Source of the DNA: Bacteroidia bacterium
GTDB taxonomy: Bacteria; Bacteroidota; Bacteroidia; SXHM01
NCBI GenBank assembly: GCA_022072225.1
Contig: JAJVIC010000009.1
Location: 403,746 to 467,745 of the forward strand
Direction of reading: 5' to 3'
Length of the DNA stretch: 64,000 bases
This document shows positions 22,198 to 30,840 of this stretch, one piece after another; position 1 is the stretch's first letter; each line of letters starts with the position of its first letter. The notes beneath the pieces were generated by a model, which was not told where the DNA came from, made no database searches, and was given only the letters and a program-made list of their open reading frames with translations. The translations under genes were made by a program, and so were the position numbers.

Positions 22198-23358
22198 TCA
22201 GGAGAAAAATTTCTTATTTTCTTTCACCATCTTTTTTAGCAGAATTGAAGGACGGTAACGGTCTTCACCATATTCTTCCTGCAGGTCTGTCAGTGTTTTC
22301 AGAACATTTTGCAAACCTATTTCATCACCCCACTTCAACAAACCTTTCGGATAGTTTACACCTTTTGTCATTGCCAAATCCAAATCTTCTTTGCTTGCAA
22401 CATTTAAATATAGTGCATCAATTGCTTCATTGATAAGCATTGCAATTACTCGATTGAATATCTGGTTTCCCAACTCAGTATTTTTCTGTGGCTCAGGTTT
22501 TACTGCTCCTTCAGAATAATCATAATAGCCTTTCCCTGATTTTTTTCCGAAATACTTTGCTTCAAACAATCTTTTTTGTGTGAACGTTGGTTTGAAGCGC
22601 GGCTCATAAAAAAACTGTTCCCAGACGGTCTCCGTTACTTTGTAATTGATGTCGTTGCCAATGAAATCCATCAGTTCAAACGGGCCCATTTTAAAACCGC
22701 CAAACTCACGCAAAGCCCAGTCGATGGTAGCAAAATCAGCCATTCCTTCTTCATAAATACGAATGGATTCACCGTAATAAGAACGCGCCACACGATTGAC
22801 AATAAAGCCGGGAGTATCTTTTGCAAGCACTGTAACTTTTCCCCAACTGTCAATTAATTTTCGTGAAGTCTCCACTATACTTTTATCAGTAGAAATTCCC
22901 GGAATAATTTCTACTAAAGGCATTAATGGTGCGGGATTGAAGAAATGAATCCCAAGCACACGGTTTGTCTTTTTGCACGCAGATGCAATAGAAGTAATGG
23001 AAAGCGAAGAAGTGTTGGAAGCAAGCACACAATCATCAGAAACAATATTTTCCAATTCAGAGAACAGCTTCTCTTTTAGTTCAAGGTTTTCTACGATTGC
23101 TTCAATGATTAAACCGCACGAGGAAAAAGATTTTAAATCATCATCATAAGAAATACGATCAGAAATTTCGTTCGCTTTTTGTTCCGTGATTTTCTGCTTC
23201 TCCACTAATTTTTTCAGCGTTGCTTCAAGAGATGATTTTGCTTTTTGTAAAGCTGAACTGTTGTTATCATAAAGAACAACAGTATGTCCTGCAGTTGCCG
23301 CTACCTGCGCAATTCCGCTGCCCATGGCTCCCGAACCTATAACACCTACTTTAATCAT
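22198..23358 (-). CDS. paaH: 3-hydroxyacyl-CoA dehydrogenase (3-hydroxyadipyl-CoA dehydrogenase)
   Basis: 386 aa. The NAD-binding Rossmann motif is VIGSGAMGSGIAQVAA (Gly8, Gly10, Gly13). The catalytic region reads VLGIHFFNPAPLMPLVEII and the central KDTPGFIVNRV is the family signature. The C-terminal dimerisation domain ends with the GLLKWGDEIG segment. PaaH oxidises 3-hydroxyadipyl-CoA to 3-oxoadipyl-CoA. E. coli PaaH is longer (about 475 aa) with a duplicated C-terminal domain; this one is shorter but keeps the core. It overlaps paaG by four bases. Confidence 0.9.
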   Translation of the reverse strand: MIKVGVIGSGAMGSGIAQVAATAGHTVVLYDNNSSALQKAKSSLEATLKKLVEKQKITEQKANEISDRISYDDDLKSFSSCGLIIEAIVENLELKEKLFSELENIVSDDCVLASNTSSLSITSIASACKKTNRVLGIHFFNPAPLMPLVEIIPGISTDKSIVETSRKLIDSWGKVTVLAKDTPGFIVNRVARSYYGESIRIYEEGMADFATIDWALREFGGFKMGPFELMDFIGNDINYKVTETVWEQFFYEPRFKPTFTQKRLFEAKYFGKKSGKGYYDYSEGAVKPEPQKNTELGNQIFNRVIAMLINEAIDALYLNVASKEDLDLAMTKGVNYPKGLLKWGDEIGLQNVLKTLTDLQEEYGEDRYRPSILLKKMVKENKKFFS

Positions 23359-24140
23359 TCTCCCCTAAAAACAGGTTTTCTTTTTTCTAAAAATGCATTC
23401 ACTCCTTCTTTATAGTCTAATGTCTTTCCTGCTGCTGTTTGCATATCGCGCTCTAAATCCAGTTGTGTATCCAAATCGTTTGTCAATGATTCATTGAGCA
23501 TCAGTTTAATATATGCTAATGCTTTTGTGGGCATTCCTGCCAGCGTTTTTGCTGCAGCATAAGATTCTTCCGCCAACTTATCATCTGCACAAACTTTATA
23601 AATCATTCCCATCTGCAGTGCTTGTTCTGCCGGAATTTTTTCTGCCAGCATCATCAATGCTGATGCTTTTTGAAAGCCAACCAAGCGCGGAAGAAAAAAA
23701 CTTCCTCCGCTATCGGGCACCAAACCGATTTTACTGAAGGCCTGTAAAAAAGAAGAAGATGCAGCTGCATAGGTTACATCACATGCAAAAGCAAGACTGG
23801 CACCTGCTCCGGCAGCTACACCATTCACTGCGCAAATCACAGGTTTTTCAAGATTACGAATAGCGCGAATGATTGGATTGTAAACTTCTTCTACAGAATC
23901 GCCAAGGTCGCGGTCTCCGGTTTTTCCCATTTCAATGGCTTCTGCTAAATCTTGTCCTGCACAGAAAGCCCGACCTGCACCGGTGATATAAACCGCACGA
24001 ATGTTTTTATCATTCACACAGGTATCTAATGCCGTCTGAAATTCCTTTGCTAATTGCCGATTAAAACTGTTCAATACATCAGGCCGGTTGAGGGTAATCT
24101 TCGCTACCGAATCCTGAATTTCAAAAATGATGCTTTCCAT
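23355..24140 (-). CDS. paaG: 1,2-epoxyphenylacetyl-CoA isomerase (enoyl-CoA hydratase family)
   Basis: 261 aa crotonase-fold protein. The oxyanion-hole segments ITGAGRAFCAGQDLAEA and VNGVAAGAGASLAFACDV are present. The LVPDSGGSFFLPRLVG stretch, with Asp in place of the hydratase Glu, is the pattern of PaaG rather than of a classic hydratase. PaaG isomerises the ring epoxide to the oxepin-CoA and later shifts a double bond of the open-chain product. It overlaps paaH by four bases and follows paaD after 46 bases. PaaF, the partner hydratase, is not in the window. Confidence 0.88.
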   Translation of the reverse strand: MESIIFEIQDSVAKITLNRPDVLNSFNRQLAKEFQTALDTCVNDKNIRAVYITGAGRAFCAGQDLAEAIEMGKTGDRDLGDSVEEVYNPIIRAIRNLEKPVICAVNGVAAGAGASLAFACDVTYAAASSSFLQAFSKIGLVPDSGGSFFLPRLVGFQKASALMMLAEKIPAEQALQMGMIYKVCADDKLAEESYAAAKTLAGMPTKALAYIKLMLNESLTNDLDTQLDLERDMQTAAGKTLDYKEGVNAFLEKRKPVFRGE

Positions 24141-24186
24141 AATTCATTTGATAAGGTTTCAAATGTAGGAAAAATGAACTGTTTTT

Positions 24187-24669
24187 TTAATGACACTTAA
24201 AAAGGTCAAATGGCTCTAAGCAATCCTTGCATTTATACAAAGCTTTACAGGCTGTAGAACCAAACTGGCTGACCAATTCCGTGTTTTCAGAATTGCAGCG
24301 CGGACATTTCACTATCTTTTGAATTCCTGTTAAAACTGATTTGTCGGCAGTTGTTTTTTCAGGCGGTGAAATTCCGTATTTTCTTAGCTTTTCTTTTGCT
24401 GCATCGTTGAGCCAATCGGTTGTCCATGCAGGCGAAAAAATGTAAATCACTTTTACTTTGTGAATTCCATTTTCTTTCAGCAAAGCAACAATATCCTGTT
24501 CAATTGCTTTCATGGCAGGGCAACCTGAATACGTAGGTGTAATGGTTACAATACACTCATCATTTTCAAAATTCACATCACGCAGAATTCCCAATTCCTC
24601 AATTGAAATTACAGGAATTTCGGGGTCAGGAATTTGCGCTAAAATAGTTCTGACTTCTTTAGTTGTCAT
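24187..24669 (-). CDS. paaD: Phenylacetyl-CoA epoxidase complex protein PaaD
   Basis: 160 aa. N-terminal DUF59/MIP18-like domain (IPDPEIPVISIEELGILRDV, then TPTYSGCPAMKAIEQDI), followed by a C-terminal zinc-ribbon-like region with CPRC and CKDC pairs. PaaD is needed for a working PaaABCE epoxidase, probably in iron-sulfur or di-iron centre assembly. It overlaps the upstream flavoprotein gene by 11 bases, so both are translationally linked. The order A-B-C-flavoprotein-D is unusual because D normally follows C directly. Confidence 0.93.
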   Translation of the reverse strand: MTTKEVRTILAQIPDPEIPVISIEELGILRDVNFENDECIVTITPTYSGCPAMKAIEQDIVALLKENGIHKVKVIYIFSPAWTTDWLNDAAKEKLRKYGISPPEKTTADKSVLTGIQKIVKCPRCNSENTELVSQFGSTACKALYKCKDCLEPFDLFKCH

Positions 24670-26383
24670 TTTTTATTTCTTCTGAATTGGCTCTCTGCTT
24701 CAGTTTTTCAGCAGGTGTTAATTTCTGTTTCCACGAATTATCATACGCTTTAAATACTCCAGATTTCCGGATTTCATCAAGCCCTATGTCATTGTCCATA
24801 TACTTTGCCAACAATTTGAAAGCTGCTTTGTTTTCTTTTCGCAAAACCAGCAGCGCAGCATTTGCGCCCGAGCGCACTGCAATGGGAACACCGCCACCAA
24901 GCTCTGCCCAATGCCCGCTCAAAATCAGGTTCTCCACAGGCGTTTGGTAATGCGCCACTTTTGCCTGCATGTTTTCACGTCCCGGACGTGCACCCATCAT
25001 GGTTCCGTTTTTATTTCCGGTGTAGCGGTAATGCGTTACAGGAGTAGCAACTTCATAAAATAAAATATGTTTTTTCAACTCAATTCCCAGTTTACTTTCA
25101 ACGCGTTTTATTAATTTTTCTGCAACCTCATTTTTCAGATTCACATATTCTTCTCCGCGGATAAAATTTCCTTTCTCATCTTTTTCGGTGCGCCAGTTGT
25201 TCATATAATCCATCGCTGCTTCAATGTATAAAGTAAGTGTGCCCTTGCCTTCGGGTGCCATTGATTTATCGCGCTGCGAGGGAGCAAGAATGCTGATGCC
25301 GCATTTTTCAGGGTCGCCACCTCCATGCTCTCCACGGTTACCTTCCAGCGAAATGTAAATCATCTCTTCATTAAAACCTAAATCTTCAGCCGGGCAATCC
25401 AACGCAATAGAAACTGTAACAGAAGAACTATACAATTTTGCTTGCCTCAATTTTTTTTTCATTTTTTCGGGAATAATACTTTCGGGCAACATTTTTTCAT
25501 ACAAGGTTTCAATGTCAGAAGCAGCTAAAACATACTTGCTGTTCACGGTATATTCTTTACCGCGACATTCAAAATTTACACCTACTGCTTTATTTCCCTC
25601 TACCAGAATTTTGTTCACTTTGCTTCGGTAATAAATTTCATTTCCGAAATAATTTATCACATATTCCAGCCACTCGGGAAACACCTGGCTGCCGCCTTTG
25701 GGTGGACTTTGGTAATCTCCGTAATACGCCCAGCCAATGGGAACCAGACAAGACAACAACTCTGATTCAGAGCAAAATATTTCCTGAAGTTTCGGGTCTT
25801 TGAAAAATTTACTCAAGCCTTTTTTCATTCCCTTTTCACCGCTGTAGCGGATGTATGGAATAAACGGCAGTGCAAAATTCAGCAGCTTTAATTTAAAGCG
25901 CATGGATTCAAAAAATGTCATGCTCTCTTCCGAGCGAAAAACATTGCTGAAATTGTCAAATGATTTTCCAATTCTTTTTGCTGCTTTGAAAAAACGCTCA
26001 ATTCCGTCTTTATCGTTTGGAAATTTTGCAATCAACTCATTTTTCCATTCATCAGGATTGTTGGTGAGCGTGTAATCAAAGCCATGACCATGCACCCGTC
26101 TGATTCGTTTTTGCGCCACCGGGCGCGGGTAATCAGTTCCCAGAATATCAAACACTTTGCTCACCAAACCTTGCGGTCCGCACTGGTTGAGCCAGTGAAT
26201 AGCAGTATCAAAACGAAAATCTTTTCTGCGGAAACCGGCAAGATAACCTCCCGGATGGTCTGCCATTTCCAGCACACACACCGAAAAACCGGTTTTACTA
26301 AGCAACGCGGCAGCTGTTAATCCGCCCATGCCTGCACCAATAACAACGATATCGTAATGAGGCTTTAGTTCAATTTTTTGCAT
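24659..26383 (-). CDS. FAD-dependent oxidoreductase, phytoene desaturase/retinol saturase-like
   Basis: 574 aa. The dinucleotide-binding motif is VVIGAGMGGLTAAALLSKTG (Gly16, Gly18, Gly21), followed by LEMADHPGGY, typical of the CrtI/RetSat amine-oxidase-like flavoproteins. The C-terminal FAD-contacting part reads LILSGHWAELGGGVPIAVRSG. These enzymes desaturate, saturate or isomerise polyene or hydrophobic substrates; the substrate here is unknown. It is embedded between paaC (10 bases upstream) and paaD (11-base overlap) where none of the standard paa genes belongs, so a role in phenylacetate-related chemistry is plausible but inferred. It is not a PaaE reductase: no ferredoxin-type Cys cluster is seen. 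Confidence 0.85.
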   Translation of the reverse strand: MQKIELKPHYDIVVIGAGMGGLTAAALLSKTGFSVCVLEMADHPGGYLAGFRRKDFRFDTAIHWLNQCGPQGLVSKVFDILGTDYPRPVAQKRIRRVHGHGFDYTLTNNPDEWKNELIAKFPNDKDGIERFFKAAKRIGKSFDNFSNVFRSEESMTFFESMRFKLKLLNFALPFIPYIRYSGEKGMKKGLSKFFKDPKLQEIFCSESELLSCLVPIGWAYYGDYQSPPKGGSQVFPEWLEYVINYFGNEIYYRSKVNKILVEGNKAVGVNFECRGKEYTVNSKYVLAASDIETLYEKMLPESIIPEKMKKKLRQAKLYSSSVTVSIALDCPAEDLGFNEEMIYISLEGNRGEHGGGDPEKCGISILAPSQRDKSMAPEGKGTLTLYIEAAMDYMNNWRTEKDEKGNFIRGEEYVNLKNEVAEKLIKRVESKLGIELKKHILFYEVATPVTHYRYTGNKNGTMMGARPGRENMQAKVAHYQTPVENLILSGHWAELGGGVPIAVRSGANAALLVLRKENKAAFKLLAKYMDNDIGLDEIRKSGVFKAYDNSWKQKLTPAEKLKQRANSEEIKNDN

Positions 26384-26392
26384 CGTGTAAAG

Positions 26393-27145
26393 TTACCACT
26401 TTACACCGGGAAGTGCACGATGCAGCGATTGCATTTCTGCCAGAATATAGCCTAGATGTTCGGTATGTTTTCCCTGTAAATTTCCTTTTTGCATCCAAAC
26501 ATTTTCCGGTTTTTTCAGCATTGCTTTTTCAAGCATTGCATCCACATCTTTTTGCCATTGTTGTTGAATTGCAGAAAGGTCGGGAACGATTCCGGCTGCT
26601 ATCAAAACTGAATCATTTTCATCAGTTTCAAAAAGACTTCCGGTGAAGCGGTAAATTTCGTTCAAAGCATTTTGTAATCTTCGGTTGCTTTCTTCTGTGC
26701 CATCGCCCAATCGTAGCATCCAGCTGCTGCTGTGGCGCAAATGGTATTGAATTTCTTTCAGCGATTTTGCTGCAATTCCGGCAAGCGTTTCATCTTTACT
26801 TGTACTCAATGCTTCGTAGAAATGAATTTCAAATGCATCAGTTAAATACTGCCTGAGAATTGTTTGTGCATAATCACCGTTTGGCTGTTCAGCCAGCAGG
26901 TTGTTAAAGAAATCACGTTCGTTTCGCAAATATGCCAAATCGTCTTCTGTTCTTCCTTTACCTTCTACTTTACCTGCATATTCATACAAAGCGTTGGCAC
27001 GACCAACAAAGTCAAGTGCAATATTGGTAAGCGCAATGTCTTCTTCCAGAACAGGGCCATGGCCGCACCACTCCGACAAGCGATGACCGATAATCAAACT
27101 GCTGTCGGCAAGGCGAAGCAGGTAATTGAATAATGCTTTTTCCAT
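26393..27145 (-). CDS. paaC: Phenylacetyl-CoA epoxidase subunit PaaC
   Basis: 250 aa, helical ferritin-like protein. It shows the PaaC pattern: LADSSLIIGHRLSEWCGHGP near the N-terminus, LTNIALDFVGRANALYEYA, DLAYLRNERDFFNNLL, and KEIQYHLRHSSSWMLRLGDG. PaaC is the structural partner that binds and stabilises the catalytic PaaA; it lacks a working di-iron site. Start overlaps the last base of paaB and the gene ends ten bases before the flavoprotein gene, consistent with one transcript. Confidence 0.95.
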   Translation of the reverse strand: MEKALFNYLLRLADSSLIIGHRLSEWCGHGPVLEEDIALTNIALDFVGRANALYEYAGKVEGKGRTEDDLAYLRNERDFFNNLLAEQPNGDYAQTILRQYLTDAFEIHFYEALSTSKDETLAGIAAKSLKEIQYHLRHSSSWMLRLGDGTEESNRRLQNALNEIYRFTGSLFETDENDSVLIAAGIVPDLSAIQQQWQKDVDAMLEKAMLKKPENVWMQKGNLQGKHTEHLGYILAEMQSLHRALPGVKW

Positions 27146-27432
27146 TATAAATATTTTACTCCTTCAGGAACGTGATAAAAGGTTGGATGGCGGTATACTT
27201 TGTCGTTTGCAGGTTCAAAAAATGCGCCCATATCTTCGGGCGATGAAGCTGTAATTGCTTCAGCCGGAACAACCCAAATACTCGTTCCTTCGCTGCGCCT
27301 CGTATACACATCGCGCGCATTTTGAATTGCCATTTCTTTATCGGGTGCGTGAACGCTTCCGCAATGTTTGTGAGGCAAACCAGGTTTGGTTTGCACAAAT
27401 ACTTCCCAAAGAATTCCTTGATTATTACTCAT
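27145..27432 (-). CDS. paaB: Phenylacetyl-CoA epoxidase subunit PaaB
   Basis: 95 aa when started at ATG 27432, which gives the normal PaaB N-terminus MSNNQGILWEVFVQTKPG. The in-frame extension upstream (to 27516) would overlap paaA and is rejected. Conserved parts are HCGSVHAPDKEMAIQNARDV, YTRRSEGTSIWVVP and the end FYHVPEGVKYL. PaaB is a small subunit that bridges PaaAC heterodimers in the epoxidase. It lies ten bases after paaA and overlaps paaC by one base. Confidence 0.95.
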   Translation of the reverse strand: MSNNQGILWEVFVQTKPGLPHKHCGSVHAPDKEMAIQNARDVYTRRSEGTSIWVVPAEAITASSPEDMGAFFEPANDKVYRHPTFYHVPEGVKYL

Positions 27433-27442
27433 GATTATATTT

Positions 27443-28381
27443 TTAAGCTGCTGCTTTTTGCTGTTGTTTTGCTGCATAGGCTGCTGCCGCTTCGCGCACC
27501 CATGCGCCATTTTCATGCGCTTTTCTTCTTGCTTCCAAACGCTCTTTATTGCAAGGTCCGTTACCTTTTATTACGTTATAGAATTCATCCCAGTTAATTT
27601 TGCCCCAATCGTAGCCTTGTTTAGCTTCGTTCCACTTCAAATCCTTATCAGGAACTTTCAAACCTATAAACTCAGCTTGCGGAACAGTGCGGTCAACAAA
27701 TTTATTTCTTAATTCGTCATTGGTTTCGCGTTTTATTTTCCATCTCACCGATTGTGCAGTGTGTGGCGAATCAGCATCGGGCGGACCAAACATCATCAGC
27801 GAAGGCCACCACCAGCGGTTAAGCGCATCCTGCGCCATTGCTTTTTGTTCATGAGTTCCTGCAGCCAGCACCGACATAATTTCATAACCCTGGCGCTGAT
27901 GAAAACTTTCTTCCTTGCAAATGCGCACCATGGCGCGTGCATAAGGTCCGTAAGAAGTACGTTGCAACATCACCTGGTTCATAATTGCTGCGCCATCAAC
28001 CAGCCAACCTATTGCGCCAATATCAGCCCACGTTAATGTCGGGTAATTAAAAATGCTGGAATATTTTGCTTTGCCGCTGTGCAGTTGTTCAATCATCTCA
28101 TCGCGGCTGATGCCCATGGTTTCGGCAGCAGAATAAAGATACAAACCGTGCCCTCCTTCGTCCTGAACTTTAGCGAGGAGAACCATTTTCCTGCGCAGAC
28201 TGGGTGCACGTGTAATCCAGTTTCCTTCGGGCAACATGCCTACAATTTCGGAATGTGCGTGTTGCGAAATCTGGCGGATTAATGTTTTGCGGTAATCATC
28301 CGGCATCCAGTCTTTAGGCTCAATGCAATCGCCTTTTTCAATTTTTGCGTCAAAACTTTCCTGCAATTTTAATAGATCCAT
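27443..28381 (-). CDS. paaA: Phenylacetyl-CoA epoxidase catalytic subunit PaaA
   Basis: 312 aa from ATG 28381; a longer frame from TTG 28408 is less likely. Di-iron ligands fit the E…ExxH pattern: [12 protein letters not shown] and [15 protein letters not shown]. The flanking [18 protein letters not shown] and [14 protein letters not shown] are typical PaaA sequence. With PaaB, C and a reductase, it epoxidises the ring of phenylacetyl-CoA using O2. It is the first gene of the operon, with 123 bases of upstream spacer. The terminal tail ([11 protein letters not shown]) is low complexity. The reductase PaaE normally encoded nearby is absent from the window. Confidence 0.96.
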   Translation of the reverse strand: MDLLKLQESFDAKIEKGDCIEPKDWMPDDYRKTLIRQISQHAHSEIVGMLPEGNWITRAPSLRRKMVLLAKVQDEGGHGLYLYSAAETMGISRDEMIEQLHSGKAKYSSIFNYPTLTWADIGAIGWLVDGAAIMNQVMLQRTSYGPYARAMVRICKEESFHQRQGYEIMSVLAAGTHEQKAMAQDALNRWWWPSLMMFGPPDADSPHTAQSVRWKIKRETNDELRNKFVDRTVPQAEFIGLKVPDKDLKWNEAKQGYDWGKINWDEFYNVIKGNGPCNKERLEARRKAHENGAWVREAAAAYAAKQQQKAAA

Positions 28382-28504
28382 TTCTTTTGAGAATTTTCTT
28401 TTGTGCAAGTTTAATAATTCTCGTCAATATGAAATGAAAAGTGATAAAAGTCAGGCAAAAGAGATTTTCATGTCTTAGGCATACACATTTTATCAGGATG
28501 TTTT

Positions 28505-30094
28505 TTACCGCTGCACTACAAATTTTTTCGCTGCAGAAATGTTATCCGATTTCAATTGCAACGAATAAATTCCTGAAGGCAGATGACTGATAGTGATATT
28601 TGCATTATTCGCATTTGCAGAAGCCGGAATTTGCAGTGATTCGACTTCCCTGCCCATCGCATCATAAATAATCAAAAGCGTATTGTCTGCAAATAATTCT
28701 TTACATGAAATGTTCAGTGAATTTGCTGCAGGATTTGGAAAAACTGTAAAATAATTTTCCTCAGTTGTTTCTTCCACCGAAGTCACAGAGTTATATTCGC
28801 AATTGTTGAAATGTTCAATTGAAGTGGAATTATCAATCACTATATTTTCATCGCCATTGTTATAAAAAAGGTAAGAAAAATAAATAACCATCATTTCATC
28901 AGTTGTGGCTTCGCCTACGGTTACTTGCTGTGGTGGATTGTTCGGATTATTTGGATTTCCCACTGTGTTATCATACGTTGCTTCGCCATACAAAACTGTA
29001 CCTGCAGGAATTTTAATCGGGTTGCGGAACATGTAACTTCCCTGCCAGTGAAAATCCCAATCAGGAATATCAATAAATTTAATCGTATCGCCCTGCGGAG
29101 TTAGTCCGTATGCTTTAATAGATTTGCCAATAAGGTGCATGTGCGGACCAACGGAAAGCACAGTTAAATTAACGGGAATAGTATATTCTTCGTGGAAAGT
29201 GCGGATGGTATTCGCAGGAATAACAAGCGGACCATCAGTAAGTGATGTAATATGATTAAGAGGCGGCTGAATACTTATTTCGCGCAATGTTGAGGAAGGT
29301 GAAAACTGGATATGAATTTTTGTACTGTCCTCCATTCCCTGTGTTCCGGCAGGGTAATGTATCTGCAAAACAATATTGGTGCTTGCCGGAAGTTTTATTC
29401 CCATTCCTGCAGGAGTTTGAAAAACGCCCTGCCCGGGAACCCAGCCGCCAATCAACTTGGCGCTTTGACTGCCAATTCCTCCGAAACTTGTGTAACCGGG
29501 TCCGGGGTCATTGGCATCCAATGTAACCGGAGTGTTTGTTTCGTCCTGAAAAACCAACACATGGTGAACAATACTCCGATTGCCGGGAATAACTTCAAAA
29601 CCGGTGATAAACCTATCAGTTGTTTCTGTGTTTTGAATTACAAAACAGCGGTAAATATCATCGGCAGAGCCAACAGCATAAGTAGGGATTTGCACCACTA
29701 AATCAGGATTTGTGATTACAGCATCACCTGAATAAACAGGAGCTGTGGGGGCATTTGCCGGGTTTCCTTCGGGCGCTCCGCCATTTACCCAATCATTTAT
29801 AAGTTGAATTTCCTCTGCTGTTAAATAACGCTCATGCGCCAGAGAACGGTAGCTTCTGTCAGGAGGCCAGGGAGGCATAACACCGTTGTTCACCGCATAA
29901 GGCATTGAAGCTGCGGCTGCGGCTGCTTCACTATAAGTCATCAGCGAAAAAGGTGCTATCCCGTTATCGTTATGGCATCCGGTGCAGTGTGTAAAAAGCA
30001 GGCAGGCAATATCGTCTGCCCATGTAGGTGTGGTTTGCGCATTGGCTGAAAAACTGAATGCAACAGGAAGTAATAAGAGTAGAATTTTTTTCAT
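28505..30094 (-). CDS. Secreted c-type haem / copper monooxygenase-like protein with T9SS sorting domain
   Basis: 529 aa. Signal peptide MKKILLLLLPVAFSFSANA; a haem c motif CTGCH at residues 37-41 with a candidate distal Met in NNGVMPPWPP. The central region (about 120-400) resembles copper type II ascorbate-dependent monooxygenases (PHM/DBH fold), with His-rich motifs IVHHVLVF, LQIHYPAGTQG and GPHMHLIGK that are candidate copper ligands. The C-terminus is a T9SS type A sorting domain (FTVFPNPAANSLNI … KKFVVQR). It is thus exported and either surface-attached or released. The substrate is unknown. It is oriented like the paa operon but separated from it by 123 bases. Confidence 0.88.
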   Translation of the reverse strand: MKKILLLLLPVAFSFSANAQTTPTWADDIACLLFTHCTGCHNDNGIAPFSLMTYSEAAAAAASMPYAVNNGVMPPWPPDRSYRSLAHERYLTAEEIQLINDWVNGGAPEGNPANAPTAPVYSGDAVITNPDLVVQIPTYAVGSADDIYRCFVIQNTETTDRFITGFEVIPGNRSIVHHVLVFQDETNTPVTLDANDPGPGYTSFGGIGSQSAKLIGGWVPGQGVFQTPAGMGIKLPASTNIVLQIHYPAGTQGMEDSTKIHIQFSPSSTLREISIQPPLNHITSLTDGPLVIPANTIRTFHEEYTIPVNLTVLSVGPHMHLIGKSIKAYGLTPQGDTIKFIDIPDWDFHWQGSYMFRNPIKIPAGTVLYGEATYDNTVGNPNNPNNPPQQVTVGEATTDEMMVIYFSYLFYNNGDENIVIDNSTSIEHFNNCEYNSVTSVEETTEENYFTVFPNPAANSLNISCKELFADNTLLIIYDAMGREVESLQIPASANANNANITISHLPSGIYSLQLKSDNISAAKKFVVQR

Positions 30095-30124
30095 AAAAAG
30101 ACGTTATGTTTTTTAGAGGGCGAG

Positions 30125-30153
30125 CAAATTTAAGGGAATTACCGGATTACAAG
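30125..30153 (-). promoter_or_regulatory. Probable promoter of the haem/copper protein gene
   Basis: On the minus strand TAAATTTG (30125-30132) matches TAnnTTTG, and CTTG (30150-30153) lies 17 bp upstream. The ATG is at 30094, about 30 bases downstream. Supported by consensus only. Confidence 0.42.
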
Positions 30154-30261
30154 TCATACTTAACTGACTAATTTGTGAGCCTATGGTTTAAAGAAATTTT
30201 TTTCAGGCGAACTGTAACGAATTGCATAACCTTGCATTATGCATTACAAAAACCGGAACCT

Positions 30262-30831
30262 ATGAATGCCGAATTATCAAAACACCATCAAAGCCGGGAG
30301 CAATTAGAAGATGAGCTCCGACAGATAAAAGACGCAATCGCCAACCCGCAGGCTTTTGCACCGCTGTATGAAAAATATTACCTGAAAATTTTCAGGTACG
30401 TTTTTCAGCGCGTGGAAGATGAAGATACTGCTGCAGATGTAACATCGGTTGTGTTTTCAAAAGCGCTGTTCAACCTCAGCAAATATCAGTTCCGGGGTGT
30501 GCCTTTTTCTGCATGGTTGTTTCGTGTTGCACAAAATGAACTGAACCAATTATTCAGGCAGAATAAACTTCAGAAAGTGGTGAATATCCCTACCGAAAAT
30601 CTGCCGCAGATTGCAGAAGATGCAGGAGAAGACGGTCTGGAAGAACGCATTGATGATCTAAAAAACGCAATGAAGCATTTAACACCGGAGGAACTTGAAC
30701 TATTGGAGCACCGCTATTTCGAAAACCGCTCCTATAAGGAAATGAGCGAAATATTAGACATGGAAGAAAACAATGCGCGCGTGAAAACTTTCCGTGTTAT
30801 TCAGAAACTGAAATCATTAATGAACAAATAA
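30262..30831 (+). CDS. ECF-type RNA polymerase sigma factor
   Basis: 189 aa from ATG 30262 (MNAELSKHHQSREQL); an upstream in-frame GTG would add a basic, unlike-family stretch and is rejected. Region 2 is seen as FAPLYEKYYLKIFRYVFQRV and TSVVFSKALFNLSKYQFRGVPFSAWLFRVAQNE, with the linker then region 4 (LTPEELELLEHRYFENRSYKEMSEILDMEENNARVKTFR). Such factors redirect RNA polymerase to small regulons. The stop is nine bases before the start of a membrane protein gene, the usual place for a cognate anti-sigma factor or target. Confidence 0.92.
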   Translation: MNAELSKHHQSREQLEDELRQIKDAIANPQAFAPLYEKYYLKIFRYVFQRVEDEDTAADVTSVVFSKALFNLSKYQFRGVPFSAWLFRVAQNELNQLFRQNKLQKVVNIPTENLPQIAEDAGEDGLEERIDDLKNAMKHLTPEELELLEHRYFENRSYKEMSEILDMEENNARVKTFRVIQKLKSLMNK

Positions 30832-30840
30832 TTGGCTAAC

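Noticed and set aside
24659-26383. The flavoprotein as the missing PaaE reductase
   Set aside because: PaaE has an FNR-type reductase and a plant-type ferredoxin domain with a C-x4-C-x2-C cluster; none is visible. The FAD motif and tail are those of CrtI/RetSat proteins.
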